Assembly: GCF_009193155.1 (NCBI RefSeq)
Contig: NZ_VUKD01000005.1
Span: forward strand, 186,001-250,000
Direction: 5' to 3'
Length of the DNA stretch: 64,000 nt
Source of the DNA: Georgenia subflava
GTDB taxonomy: Bacteria > Actinomycetota > Actinomycetes > Actinomycetales > Actinomycetaceae
Position numbers and translations under genes: made by a program. The notes under the pieces were generated by a model that did no database searches, was not told the DNA's origin, and saw only the letters and a program-made list of their open reading frames with translations. Shown here piece after piece: positions 8,906-17,629 of the stretch. The first letter of the stretch is position 1. Each line of letters begins with the position of its first letter.

Positions 8906-9166
8906 TTAGCGGACTGAGGTTCCTCCGACCACCGCGTCGTCCCCGGTTGCCAGCTCACGCTCGATCACGAGGCGGATCCAGTTCGACACCGTGCGGTGGT
9001 CGGCCTCGGCTCGTGCTTTCACCTGCTCCCTTATGTCTTCAGGCAGGCGCACCGGGATCGGCGCACCCATCCGCGCACGTCGGCGGACTGGGGGACCTTC
9101 TGGCTCCTGGTTCGCTGGGTCTGCGTAAAAGTCGTACTCCTGCTGTGGTGTCATCCCCGTGCTCAT
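8906..9166 (-). CDS. ribbon-helix-helix antitoxin-like protein
   Basis: An 86-residue protein. The acidic N-terminus (Q-Q-E-Y-D-F-Y-A-D-P) resembles several actinobacterial antitoxins. The C-terminal half has the RHH pattern I-P-V-R-L-P-E-D-I-R-E-Q-V-K-A-R-A followed by T-V-S-N-W-I-R-L-V-I-E-R-E-L. It is probably a DNA-binding autoregulator. No toxin gene is evident on either side. Immediately upstream, a different frame on the same strand ends in Y-V-A-A-K-H-L-A-S-R-Y-L-E-D-R with its TGA overlapping this ATG. That looks like the tail of a lost or frameshifted partner. Confidence 0.7.
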   Translation of the reverse strand: MSTGMTPQQEYDFYADPANQEPEGPPVRRRARMGAPIPVRLPEDIREQVKARAEADHRTVSNWIRLVIERELATGDDAVVGGTSVR

Positions 9167-9285
9167 CGGTCCTCCAGATACCGGCTTGCGAGGTGTTTCG
9201 CGGCGACGTAGCAGCCGATCGCCGCCTACCTCGAACGGGGTCATCGTCGAGCAGGTCGGGGTCGAACCGCTCACCGGTCACAGGA

Positions 9286-9313
9286 ACAATCGTAGTCGCT
9301 TCGACTACATTGT
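9286..9313. promoter_or_regulatory. operator-like dyad upstream of the RHH gene
   Basis: The arms ACAAT-C-GTAGTCG and CGACTAC-ATTGT are perfect reverse complements apart from one bulged C, separated by CTT. The site lies about 120 bases upstream of the RHH start and overlaps the proposed promoter, as expected for autoregulation. Confidence 0.6.
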
Positions 9314-9316
9314 GAA
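9289..9316 (-). promoter_or_regulatory. putative promoter for the RHH gene
   Basis: On the minus strand, TTCACA (9316-9311) and TACGAT (9294-9289) are separated by 16 bases and enclose the dyad. Transcription would start near 9282, leaving about 115 nt before the RHH ATG. Confidence 0.45.
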
Positions 9317-9557
9317 CAGGGTCGTGGTCACCCATCGCTGCTCACATCCCGACACCCCCAGCGCGATCGATGGGTGCGGTCGGGTCCCGCGGGTCACCTG
9401 GCATGCAACTGACCGTCCGAGGCCACGGAGCGGGCACGCTCGTGACTGTCCGCCGGTACGCTCGGCGCGACGGCACGAGGGTGTGCACGGGCAGGCGAGG
9501 TCCGTCCGGTCGCGCCGCCCGTGCACCACACGCCCGTGCGATCACCTGGAGGCTCCA

Positions 9558-10931
9558 GTGTCCGGCCCGACCGTCGATGAAGCACGCACCGCCGACGACC
9601 GCCGTGGCGTCGGCGAGACCGCACCCTGGCGCTACGCCGTCGGCATGTTCGGAACGTCGATCCCGATCAACCTGATCAAGGGCTCGATGATCCTGTACTA
9701 CGTCGACATCCTCGGTCTGGACGCCCGCGTGTACGGCGCGGTCATGGTCGTCTACGCGATCGTCGACGCGGTCGACAACCCGGTGCTCGGTTACCTCTCG
9801 GACCGGACCCGCACCCGCTGGGGCCGCCGTCGCCCCTGGCTCGTGATCGGTGCCCCGCTCCTTGCCGCCGCGCTGATCGGGTTCTTCTCCGCCCCGACCT
9901 CGCTGGACGGTCTCGGCCTGGTGATCTGGTTCGCGGTCTTCGCGATCCTGTGCGAGGCGCTGGACTCGTTGCTGAACGCCAACTACGGGGCGCTGCTTCC
10001 CGAGCTCTTCCCGGTCGAGTCGCGCCGCGCCACGGCCAACTCGTTGCGCCAGGGCTGCCAGCTCGCGGCGCTCGTGATCTCCCTGGCGCTGACGCCGCTG
10101 CTGACCACCTCGGTCCTCGGCACGGAGGATACGACCGAGGGGTTCACGCGCACCGCCATCATCTACGGCGTGCTGGCGGCGGGCGTCATCGTGTTCATGG
10201 CGCTCGGGATGAAGGAGAACCCGCGCTACGACGCGACCGAGCGGCCGCGCTTCTTCAGCACCTGGCGCACCATCGTCACCAACCGCCGGTTCTGGCAGAT
10301 CGGCATCGCCTCGGCGTGCTACGGCAGCGCGATGGCGCTGGTGCTCGCCGGCCTGCAGCTGTACGTGCGCTACTCCCTGGGGCTGCCGGTGGCCAACGCG
10401 CTGTACCTGCAGGGCATCGTCATCGTCATCTCGGTCGGCGGGCTGTGGGCATGGACCCGGGTGGTCCGCGCCAAGGGCGCGCCGTGGGCCTGGCGGGCCG
10501 CCTTCGTCGTCCTCGCTCTCAGCTTCGTGCCGCTGTACTTCGCGACCTCCCTGATCACCGCGATCGGTGCCGGGGTGCTCGTCGGCGCCGGCTGGTCGGG
10601 GATGCTCGCGACCAACGACCTCATCGTGGCCCGCGTGCTCGACGAGGACGCCGAGCTCCACGGGGTGCACCGCGAGGGCCTGTTCCTCTCCGCGTTCGGG
10701 TTCTTCGGCCGGCTCAACGGCGTCGCCGTCGGCGTCGCACTGGCGTCGCTGGCGACCTTCTTCGGCTACACCTCGGGAGACGATCCCGGCGCGAGGCCGG
10801 ACCAGGCGTTCCGGTTCTACCTGTGCGTGTATCCCTTCCTCCTGGCCGGCGTCGGGGCGGTCATCGCGCGGGTCATCACGGTGCCCGGCGAGGAGGACGC
10901 GGCCGAGCCGGCGACGGCGGAGCCTCGATGA
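9558..10931 (+). CDS. MFS transporter, GPH (glycoside-pentoside-hexuronide) cation symporter family
   Basis: A 457-residue transporter with about 12 membrane helices. The first helix region carries the GPH-type pattern D-A-V-D-N-P-V-L-G-Y-L-S-D-R-T-R-T-R-W-G-R-R-R, the conserved loop 2-3 motif. The start GTG follows a clear GGAGG ribosome site five bases away. The next gene, a ChbG/YdjC deacetylase, overlaps its stop (ATGA). That suggests the imported substrate is an acetylated oligosaccharide or amino sugar that is then processed by the deacetylase and PHP proteins downstream. Confidence 0.88.
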   Translation: MSGPTVDEARTADDRRGVGETAPWRYAVGMFGTSIPINLIKGSMILYYVDILGLDARVYGAVMVVYAIVDAVDNPVLGYLSDRTRTRWGRRRPWLVIGAPLLAAALIGFFSAPTSLDGLGLVIWFAVFAILCEALDSLLNANYGALLPELFPVESRRATANSLRQGCQLAALVISLALTPLLTTSVLGTEDTTEGFTRTAIIYGVLAAGVIVFMALGMKENPRYDATERPRFFSTWRTIVTNRRFWQIGIASACYGSAMALVLAGLQLYVRYSLGLPVANALYLQGIVIVISVGGLWAWTRVVRAKGAPWAWRAAFVVLALSFVPLYFATSLITAIGAGVLVGAGWSGMLATNDLIVARVLDEDAELHGVHREGLFLSAFGFFGRLNGVAVGVALASLATFFGYTSGDDPGARPDQAFRFYLCVYPFLLAGVGAVIARVITVPGEEDAAEPATAEPR

Positions 10932-11794
10932 CGCGGCGGCTCGTGCTGACGGCCGACGACCTCGGCGTCCATCCCGCGGCCGACCGGGAGATCCTCGCCC
11001 TCCTCGCCGAGGGGGCGATCAGCGCGACGACCATGATCGTCGTCGCCCCGGCGTCGGCCGAGACCGCGCGGCTGCTGCGGGCTACTGGAGGTGGCGTGGA
11101 GCCGCGGCTCCACGTCGCCCTGACCAGGCCGCGCGAGCCCTTCGACGCCGGCCGCACCCCGGCCGGAGCGCTCCCGTGGCGCCCGCTCGGCCGGGGCACC
11201 GGCACCCTCACCGACGCGACCGGGGCGTTCCCGGTGGACCCCGCAACCGTCGTCGCCCACGGCTCCGCGGCCGACGTCACGGCGGAGCTGGCCGCCCAGC
11301 TGGCCTGGATGCGGGCCGCGGGGCTGCGGCCGACGGGGCTCGACTCCCACTCCGGGGTCCTCTACGGCCAGCACGGTCTGCTCGAGGCGGCGCTGAGGTT
11401 CTGCGCGGAGCACGGGCTCGCCTTCCGGCTGCCGCGCAGCCTCGGCTCGACGCTCGGGGCGAGCCTGTCGCCGGCGGCCCGTACCGGACACGTCGAGGCA
11501 CTGGCTCTCGCCGACGAGCTGGGGGTCCGCCTGCCCGAGACGATCGCCACCGCCTGGCTGCCGGGCGCGGCCCTCGAGAGCTACGAGCAGCTGCGCGCCA
11601 CGTACCTCGACGCCCTCGTCGCGCTGCCGGAGGGCACGTCCGAGGTGTTCTGCCACCCCGCACCGGAGGAGGCGACGACCGGGCTGCCGCCGGCCGAGGC
11701 CCGCAAGCGGTCGTGGGAGCTGCGTCTGCTCCGGGACCCGACGTTCACCGACGCGCTCGGTCGCGAGGGCATCGAGGTGGTCCCGACGTGGTGA
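10928..11794 (+). CDS. ChbG/YdjC family carbohydrate deacetylase
   Basis: A 288-residue YdjC-fold protein. The metal-binding and catalytic positions are present: T-A-D-D-L-G near residue 9, G-L-D-S-H-S-G near residue 138 and the C-terminal C-H-P-A-P-E. The family includes ChbG, which removes an acetyl group from chitobiose and chitotriose so that they can induce and enter catabolism. It is translationally coupled to the GPH symporter and followed by a PHP-domain hydrolase and a second paralogue, forming a four-gene sugar cassette. The substrate is not readable from the sequence. Confidence 0.88.
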   Translation: MTRRLVLTADDLGVHPAADREILALLAEGAISATTMIVVAPASAETARLLRATGGGVEPRLHVALTRPREPFDAGRTPAGALPWRPLGRGTGTLTDATGAFPVDPATVVAHGSAADVTAELAAQLAWMRAAGLRPTGLDSHSGVLYGQHGLLEAALRFCAEHGLAFRLPRSLGSTLGASLSPAARTGHVEALALADELGVRLPETIATAWLPGAALESYEQLRATYLDALVALPEGTSEVFCHPAPEEATTGLPPAEARKRSWELRLLRDPTFTDALGREGIEVVPTW

Positions 11795-11810
11795 CTCACC
11801 GGAGAGCACC

Positions 11811-13049
11811 ATGACGACGACCGTCCACCGCCGTCACCTGACGCTCGAGGTCCAGAGCACCGACCGGTACCTGGAGCTGCCGTTCGAGGTCGACGGGGCC
11901 GAGTCGATCGAGGTCACCCTGACGTACGACACAGGTGCCACGGTCGTCGACCTCGGCTGCCAGGACCCGCACCGCTGGCGCGGCTGGTCCGGCGGCGCCC
12001 GGTCCCGCTTCGTCATCGGGCCCACCGAGGCGACGCCGGGCTACCTCCCCGGCGAGCTGCCGGACGGACGCTGGGCGGTCGTGCTCGGGCTGCACCGCAT
12101 CCCCGCCGACGGCGTGGACGTCACGGTCACCGTCACCATTCCCGCGTCCGCCGGCGTCGAGCCGGGCCCGCCCGACCCCGCGCCGCCGACCGGGCCGCGC
12201 GGCAGCGGCAGGCGGCTGCCCGCACCTGCCGGGCTGACCTGGTTCGCCGGTGACTTCCACGCCCACACGGTCCACTCCGACGGCGACCAGAGCATCGCCG
12301 AGCTCGCGGCCAGGGCGACGGCCCGGGGCCTGGACTTCCTCGCGGTCACCGACCACAACACCACCTCCCACCACCCGCACCTGCCCGCCGTCGGCGCCGC
12401 CTACGACCTCGCACTGCTGCCCGGCCAGGAGGTCACGACCCACCGCGGGCACGCGAACGCCTTCGGCGACATCGGGTTCGTCGACTTCCGTCGGCCGGCG
12501 CACACGTGGGTTACCGAGGTGGCGGACCGGGGCGGGCTGCTCTCGCTGAACCACCCGATCGAGACCGACTGCGCGTGGCTGCACCCGCTCCCCGAGCTGC
12601 CCCCTGCCCTGGAGCTGTGGCACATCGGGTGGTTCCGCGACCTGCGGGCCACCGGCGCGTGGGCGCTGTGGCAGCTCTGGCGCCAGGATGCCGTGCTCCT
12701 CGGGGGCAGCGACTTCCACAACGCCTCGCTCGGGTACCCGCCGGGGACGCCGACCACCTGGGTGGCCGCCGAGGACCGCTCCCCCGAGGCGATTCTCGCG
12801 GCCGCCGCGGCGGGCCGCACGGCCATCACCCGGTTCCCCGGCCCGGGCGAGCCGGCGCTGCTCCGGCTGGGCGCGGACCTGGTCGCCTTCGAGGCCGACG
12901 GCACCGTGCTGGTGGACATCGAGGGTCGGCGGCGAACCGTCCTCGGCGACCGGCAGACCTTCGCCGCGGGCGCCGGGCCGGGCGGCGCCGGACAGGGGCC
13001 GTACCGCCTGGAGGCGGCCGACGGAACGCTGCTGGCGATCAGCCCCTGA
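11811..13049 (+). CDS. PHP-domain CehA/McbA family metallohydrolase
   Basis: A 412-residue protein with a beta-rich N-terminal third and a PHP metallohydrolase domain. The motifs are W-F-A-G-D-F-H-A-H-T-V-H-S-D-G-D near residue 145, V-T-D-H-N-T near residue 180, a Glu in L-P-G-Q-E-V-T, N-H-P-I near residue 247 and G-G-S-D-F-H-N near residue 302. These are the metal ligands of the PHP fold. Family members act as phosphoesterases or as carbamate or ester hydrolases. Its position between two deacetylase paralogues suggests action on the same sugar or a phosphorylated product. A GGAG site precedes the ATG. Confidence 0.85.
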   Translation: MTTTVHRRHLTLEVQSTDRYLELPFEVDGAESIEVTLTYDTGATVVDLGCQDPHRWRGWSGGARSRFVIGPTEATPGYLPGELPDGRWAVVLGLHRIPADGVDVTVTVTIPASAGVEPGPPDPAPPTGPRGSGRRLPAPAGLTWFAGDFHAHTVHSDGDQSIAELAARATARGLDFLAVTDHNTTSHHPHLPAVGAAYDLALLPGQEVTTHRGHANAFGDIGFVDFRRPAHTWVTEVADRGGLLSLNHPIETDCAWLHPLPELPPALELWHIGWFRDLRATGAWALWQLWRQDAVLLGGSDFHNASLGYPPGTPTTWVAAEDRSPEAILAAAAAGRTAITRFPGPGEPALLRLGADLVAFEADGTVLVDIEGRRRTVLGDRQTFAAGAGPGGAGQGPYRLEAADGTLLAISP

Positions 13050-13186
13050 CCCGCAGCCGGCGGAACCGTTGCGTACCAGCGGTATCGCCGAGCGTGGTGA
13101 CGCTCACGTGCCGCCGCCGTATCGCGCGCCACCTCGCTCGGGTTACCGTCGACAGATCTTCTCCCGAGAGTCCGGAGCCCCGCCGC

Positions 13187-14026
13187 ATGAGCCGACGACT
13201 GGTCGTGACCGCCGACGACCTCGGCATGGACGCTCACGCCAACGAGGAGATCGTCGACCTTCTGGGTCGCGGCGTCCTGACGTCGACCACCCTGATGACG
13301 GTGGCGCCCGGGGCAGCCGACGCCGCCGCGCGCGTCCGCGCCGCCGGGCTCGCTGCGCCTCGCCTGCACGTCACACTCACCAGCGCCCGCGAGCTGGGGC
13401 CCTGGCGCCCCCTCGCCGCGGACGTCCCCACGCTCACCGACGCCCGTGGCCGCTTCCACGTGGACCCGGGGCGCCTCGCGGGGCGTGCCTCGGTCGCCGA
13501 GGTCGCGCGCGAGATGACGGCACAGCTGGCGTGGATGCATGCCACCGGGCTCCGGCCAGGTGCGCTCGACTCTCACTCCGGAAGCCTGTACGGCTCGCGC
13601 GGGGAGTCGATGATGAATACCGCCATGACCTTCTGCGCCGAGAACGGGCTCGGTTTCCGGCTCCCCCGCCGCCTGCCGCGCGTGCTGGACCTCGGCATCC
13701 GCGGCCGTCTCCGCCGCCGCTACGACGCGGGCCTGGCCGCGGCGGACGCCCACGGCGTGCCGCTGCCGCAGACGATGATCGGCTGCTGGCTGCCGGGGCG
13801 GCTGATCGCCGGCTACGCTCACCTGCGGGCGAACGTCCTGCGCAAGCTGCGCGACCTCCCCGACGGCGTGTCCGAGCTGATCCTGCACCCCGCCCCCGCG
13901 GCGTCGGTGCACAGCCTGGACCGCGCCGAGGGCCGCAAGCGGGTGTGGGAGCTGCGGCTGCTGCGCGACCCGCTCTTCCTGCGCACGATCCGCCGCGAGG
14001 GCATCTCGCTCGTCCCCGCCTGGTGA
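13187..14026 (+). CDS. second ChbG/YdjC family carbohydrate deacetylase
   Basis: A 279-residue paralogue of the upstream deacetylase with the same motifs (T-A-D-D-L-G, A-L-D-S-H-S-G, L-H-P-A-P) and the same C-terminal block E-L-R-L-L-R-D-P. It lacks several residues around position 55-65 present in the first copy, so it is an older duplicate rather than a recent one. It is preceded by a 137-base gap, so it may have its own promoter. The start ATG 13187 gives the standard M-S-R-R-L-V-V-T-A-D-D. Confidence 0.87.
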   Translation: MSRRLVVTADDLGMDAHANEEIVDLLGRGVLTSTTLMTVAPGAADAAARVRAAGLAAPRLHVTLTSARELGPWRPLAADVPTLTDARGRFHVDPGRLAGRASVAEVAREMTAQLAWMHATGLRPGALDSHSGSLYGSRGESMMNTAMTFCAENGLGFRLPRRLPRVLDLGIRGRLRRRYDAGLAAADAHGVPLPQTMIGCWLPGRLIAGYAHLRANVLRKLRDLPDGVSELILHPAPAASVHSLDRAEGRKRVWELRLLRDPLFLRTIRREGISLVPAW

Positions 14027-14119
14027 CCGACGACCGCCAGACTCACCGGAGACCTGCCAGGCAGAAACCGAAGACCTGCCAGGCTCAGCCAGACTGACCG
14101 AAGACCGCCAGACTGACCG
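14024..14119. repeat. degenerate ~19-21 bp repeats starting at the stop codon
   Basis: About five imperfect copies of ACCGA(A/C)GACC-x-CCAGACT run from the stop codon of the second YdjC gene into the palindrome that follows. The first copy begins inside the TGA. Confidence 0.6.
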
Positions 14120-14157
14120 AAGGGTTCGTACCGGATATCGGTACGAACCCTTCGGTC
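14115..14157. terminator. 43-nt perfect palindrome, copy 1; likely bidirectional terminator
   Basis: A 19-bp perfect stem, GACCGAAGGGTTCGTACCG, with a GATAT loop. It separates the convergent YdjC and aceB genes. The same palindrome recurs in four other intergenic places of this window. Confidence 0.75.
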
Positions 14158-14226
14158 TGATCGGTAGCGCGCCGTCGGTCTGATGGTGCAGAGGCGCTGG
14201 TTCGCGCGGGCGTGGTCTGGCCGGAC

Positions 14227-16143
14227 CTACTCCACCCGGCAGGCGTAGGCCGGGACGGTCAGGAACGTGGGGTAGCTCTCGCCGAGCGCGACCTCGGCGA
14301 ACAGCTCCGCCGCGGCGGTGATGCGCGCCTGCCGTGCCGGGTCGTCGGCTGCCTCCCGGGTCAGCGCGGCCCGCTCGTCGTCGAGGATCTCGCCCACGAG
14401 CTCGACGGTCACGGTACGGCCGTCGTCGAGGACCGTGGCGTTGTGGATCCACTGCCACACCTGCGAGCGGGAGATCTCCGCCGTCGCCGCGTCCTCCATC
14501 AGGCCGAAGATCGCGACGGCGCCCCGCCCGCCGAGCCATGCCTCGAGGTAGCGCACGGCCACCGCGACGTTGGTGCGCAGGCCCGCCGCCGTGACCCGGC
14601 CGCCGGCCGAGGCGACGTCGAGGAGGTCCGCAGCGGTGACGTGGACGTCCTCGCGGGTGCGCCAGACCTGGTTCGGGCGAGGGCCGAGGACGCCGTCGAA
14701 CACCTCCTTGACGTAGCCGACCATGCCGGGGTGCGCGACCCAGGACCCGTCGAAGCCGTCGTCGGCCTCACGCTGCTTGTCCTGGCGCACGATCGCCTCG
14801 ACCTCGCGGTTGCGCGCCTCGTCCCGGGCGGGGATGAAGGCGGACATGCCGCCGATGGCGTGGGCGCCGCGCTTGTGGCACGTGCGCACGAGCAGCTCGG
14901 TGTACGCGCGCATGAACGGCACGGTCATCGTGACCGCGGCCCGGTCGGGCAGCACGAACGCCTTCCCGGAGGCCCGGAAGTTCTTGACGATGCTGAAGAT
15001 GTAGTCCCACCGGCCGGCGTTCAGGCCGGCCGAGTAGTCGCGCAGCTCGTAGAGGATCTCCTCCATCTCGAAGGCCGCGGTGACGGTCTCGATGAGGACG
15101 GTGGCGCGGATGGTGCCGTGGCCCAGGCCGAGCAGCTCCTCGGCCCGGGCGAAGACGTCGTGCCACAGCCGCGCCTCGTGGTGGTTCTCGAGCTTGGGCA
15201 GGTAGAAGTACGGGCCGGTCCCGCGGGCGAGGAGCTCGTGGGCGTTGTGGAACAGGTACAGCCCGAAGTCGACCAGCGCACCGACCATCGGCTCGCCGTC
15301 GACGCGGACGTGCTTCTCCAGCAGGTGCCAGCCACGCGGGCGGACCACGATGGTGGCGGTCTCTGGGCCGAGCTCGTAGCGCCGACCCTCGGCGGTGGTG
15401 AAGTCGATCTCGCGCCGGATGGCGTCGCGGAGGTTCACCTGACCGTCGACGACGTTGTGCAGGTGCGGGGTGTTGGCGTCCTCGAGGTCGGCGAGCCAGA
15501 CCTTCGCCCCGGAGTTGAGCGCGTTGATGGTCATCTTCTTGTCGGTCGGGCCGGTGATCTCCACCCGCCGGTCGACCAGTCCCGGCGCCGCGGGGGCGAC
15601 GCGCCACGTGCGGTCGGCGCGGATGTGCGCGGTCTCGGCCAGGAAGTCGGGGTGCTCGCCGTTGGCGATCCGACGACGACGCTCCTGACGCTCTGCGAGC
15701 AGCTCGGCCCGGCGCGGGGCGAAGTGGTGGTGCAGGTCGGCGAGGAACGCGAGCGCATCGGGGCTGAGGATCTCCGCGGCCCGCGGCACGGCCGGACCGG
15801 TGACCCGGATCTCGGCCGTGCCGGCGGGCGTGACCACCTCCGCCGTCGTGCCGGCCTCGCCGTTGCCGGCGCCCGGGATGGCGTCGCTGGGGCCGGCCGG
15901 GGCGACGGCGGTACGCGCCGAGGTGTCGGCACCGGTACCGGCCGGGGCGACGGCAGCGGTACCGGCCGAGGCGACGACGGCGCCCAAACTGGCCGGGGCG
16001 ACGGCGCCCGTACCGGCTGGGGCGTCCGCCCCGACGCCGCCCGGGCTGCCCGCGCTGGGGGCGCTGGGCGCGAGCACGCGGAGGGCGGCGCCGACGCTGC
16101 GGCGGGGCGGTGCGACGACGAACGGGCTGGCGTTGCTGGTCAT
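14227..16143 (-). CDS. aceB: malate synthase A with an unusual N-terminal extension
   Basis: A 638-residue enzyme that condenses glyoxylate and acetyl-CoA to malate in the glyoxylate shunt. The core from about residue 112 has the class A features: [23 protein letters not shown], and the signature [16 protein letters not shown]. Class A enzymes are normally about 530 residues. The extra ~100 N-terminal residues are low-complexity Ala/Gly/Pro/Thr with repeated A-V-A-P-A-G-T-G units. The ATG at 16143 lies 29 bases after aceA with an AAGGGA site, which supports the long form. The two genes form an operon. Confidence 0.95.
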   Translation of the reverse strand: MTSNASPFVVAPPRRSVGAALRVLAPSAPSAGSPGGVGADAPAGTGAVAPASLGAVVASAGTAAVAPAGTGADTSARTAVAPAGPSDAIPGAGNGEAGTTAEVVTPAGTAEIRVTGPAVPRAAEILSPDALAFLADLHHHFAPRRAELLAERQERRRRIANGEHPDFLAETAHIRADRTWRVAPAAPGLVDRRVEITGPTDKKMTINALNSGAKVWLADLEDANTPHLHNVVDGQVNLRDAIRREIDFTTAEGRRYELGPETATIVVRPRGWHLLEKHVRVDGEPMVGALVDFGLYLFHNAHELLARGTGPYFYLPKLENHHEARLWHDVFARAEELLGLGHGTIRATVLIETVTAAFEMEEILYELRDYSAGLNAGRWDYIFSIVKNFRASGKAFVLPDRAAVTMTVPFMRAYTELLVRTCHKRGAHAIGGMSAFIPARDEARNREVEAIVRQDKQREADDGFDGSWVAHPGMVGYVKEVFDGVLGPRPNQVWRTREDVHVTAADLLDVASAGGRVTAAGLRTNVAVAVRYLEAWLGGRGAVAIFGLMEDAATAEISRSQVWQWIHNATVLDDGRTVTVELVGEILDDERAALTREAADDPARQARITAAAELFAEVALGESYPTFLTVPAYACRVE

Positions 16144-16172
16144 GACGATCGTCCCTTCTGCAGTGGTCGTGC

Positions 16173-17495
16173 CTAGAACTGCTGCTCCTCGGTGGACCCG
16201 CGCAGGGCGAGGGTGTCGGACTCGGGGTTGAGCGCCGTGGAGACCAGGTCGAAGTAGCCGGTGCCGACCTCGCGCTGGTGCCGGGTGGCGGTGTAGCCGT
16301 GGATCTCGTCGGCGAACTCCTTCTCCTGGAGCTCGACGTAGGCGCTCATCCCGCGCTCGGCGTAGCCGCGGGCGAGGGAGAACATGCCGTGGTTCAGCTG
16401 GTGGAACCCGGCGAGGGTGATGAACTGGAAGGTGTAGCCCAGCTCGCCGAGCTCGCGCTGGAACCGGGCGATCTCGTCGTCGGTGAGGTGCTTCTTCCAG
16501 TTGAACGACGGCGAGCAGTTGTAGGCGAGCATCTTGTCCGGGAACTGCTCGTGGACGGCCTCCGCGACCCGGCGGGCCAGCCCGATGTCCGGCGTCGAGG
16601 TCTCGACCCAGATCAGGTCGGCGTAGGGGGCGTAGGCCAGGGCGCGGGCGATCACGGGCTCCGGCCCGGGCTCGGTGCGGTAGAAGCCCTCGGGGGTGCG
16701 CTCACCGGTGGTGAACTCCCTGTCGCGCGGGTCGACGTCGGAGGTGATGAGGTTGGCGCCGAGGGCGTCGGTGCGGGCGACGATGATCGTCGGGGTGCCC
16801 ATGACGTCGGCGGCGAGGCGGGCGGCGTTGAGGGTGCGCACGTGCTGCTGGGTGGGGACGAGGACCTTGCCGCCGAGGTGGCCGCACTTCTTCTCCGACG
16901 CCAGCTGGTCCTCGTAGTGCACGCCCGCGGCGCCGGCGGCGATGAGCGACTTCGCCAGCTCGAAGGCGTTGAGCGGGCCGCCGAAGCCAGCCTCGGCGTC
17001 GGCCACGATCGGGGCGAGCCAGTCGACGCCGGGGTCGACGCCCTCGGAGAAGGTGATCTCGTCCGCGCGGAGCAGGGCGTTGTTGATGCGGCGCACCACA
17101 GTGGGGACGGAGTTGACCGGGTACAGGCTCTGGTCCGGGTAGGTGTTGCCGGAGGTGTTGCCGTCGGCGGCCACCTGCCACCCGGAGAGGTAGATCGCCT
17201 TGAGCCCCGCGCGGACCATCTGCACCGCCTGGCCGCCGGTGATGGCGCCGAGGGCGTGGACGTAGTCGCTGCCGTGGAGCAGGTCCCAGAGCCGCTCCGC
17301 GCCGCGGCGGGCGAGCGTGTGCTCTTCGCGGACGGTGCCGCGCAGCCGGACGACGTCCTCCGCGGAGTAGGTGCGCTCGACGCCGGCCCAGCGCGGGTCG
17401 GTGGCCCACTCGCGCTCGAGCTCGGCGGCCTCGGCGCGGATGCGCTCGGCCACGCCGGTGGGGGTCGTCGTGCGGTTCTCGATCGTCGCGGTCAT
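16173..17495 (-). CDS. aceA: isocitrate lyase
   Basis: A 440-residue glyoxylate-shunt enzyme that cleaves isocitrate to glyoxylate and succinate. The catalytic K-K-C-G-H motif, the [12 protein letters not shown] metal site and the [10 protein letters not shown] segment are all present, and the length fits the bacterial family. A GAGGAG ribosome site precedes the ATG. It is followed closely by aceB and divergent from a RamB-like regulator, a typical actinobacterial arrangement for acetate- and fatty-acid-dependent control. Confidence 0.97.
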   Translation of the reverse strand: MTATIENRTTTPTGVAERIRAEAAELEREWATDPRWAGVERTYSAEDVVRLRGTVREEHTLARRGAERLWDLLHGSDYVHALGAITGGQAVQMVRAGLKAIYLSGWQVAADGNTSGNTYPDQSLYPVNSVPTVVRRINNALLRADEITFSEGVDPGVDWLAPIVADAEAGFGGPLNAFELAKSLIAAGAAGVHYEDQLASEKKCGHLGGKVLVPTQQHVRTLNAARLAADVMGTPTIIVARTDALGANLITSDVDPRDREFTTGERTPEGFYRTEPGPEPVIARALAYAPYADLIWVETSTPDIGLARRVAEAVHEQFPDKMLAYNCSPSFNWKKHLTDDEIARFQRELGELGYTFQFITLAGFHQLNHGMFSLARGYAERGMSAYVELQEKEFADEIHGYTATRHQREVGTGYFDLVSTALNPESDTLALRGSTEEQQF

Positions 17496-17592
17496 GTCGC
17501 TCTCTCCTCGGTCGGGGCGGTCGGCCGCCCGGTGAACTTTCCGTGTACCGCAACACTGGCGACGTGGTCCGCCTCACATCTACTGCTAACCT

Positions 17593-17618
17593 GTGTGAAG
17601 TTCTTGCGATCTTCACAC
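17593..17618. promoter_or_regulatory. dyad operator between aceA and the ramB-like gene
   Basis: GTGTGAAG and CTTCACAC form a perfect inverted repeat spaced by 10 bases. It sits immediately upstream of the ribosome site of the ramB-like gene, in the 134-base divergent region. It is a strong candidate for the regulator's own binding site. Confidence 0.55.
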
Positions 17619-17629
17619 CAGGAGAAGAA

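Noticed and set aside
9039-9335. A 98-residue minus-strand frame as a complete toxin gene
   Set aside because: Its second half overlaps the RHH gene and has shadow-like composition; only the first ~33 residues look protein-like.
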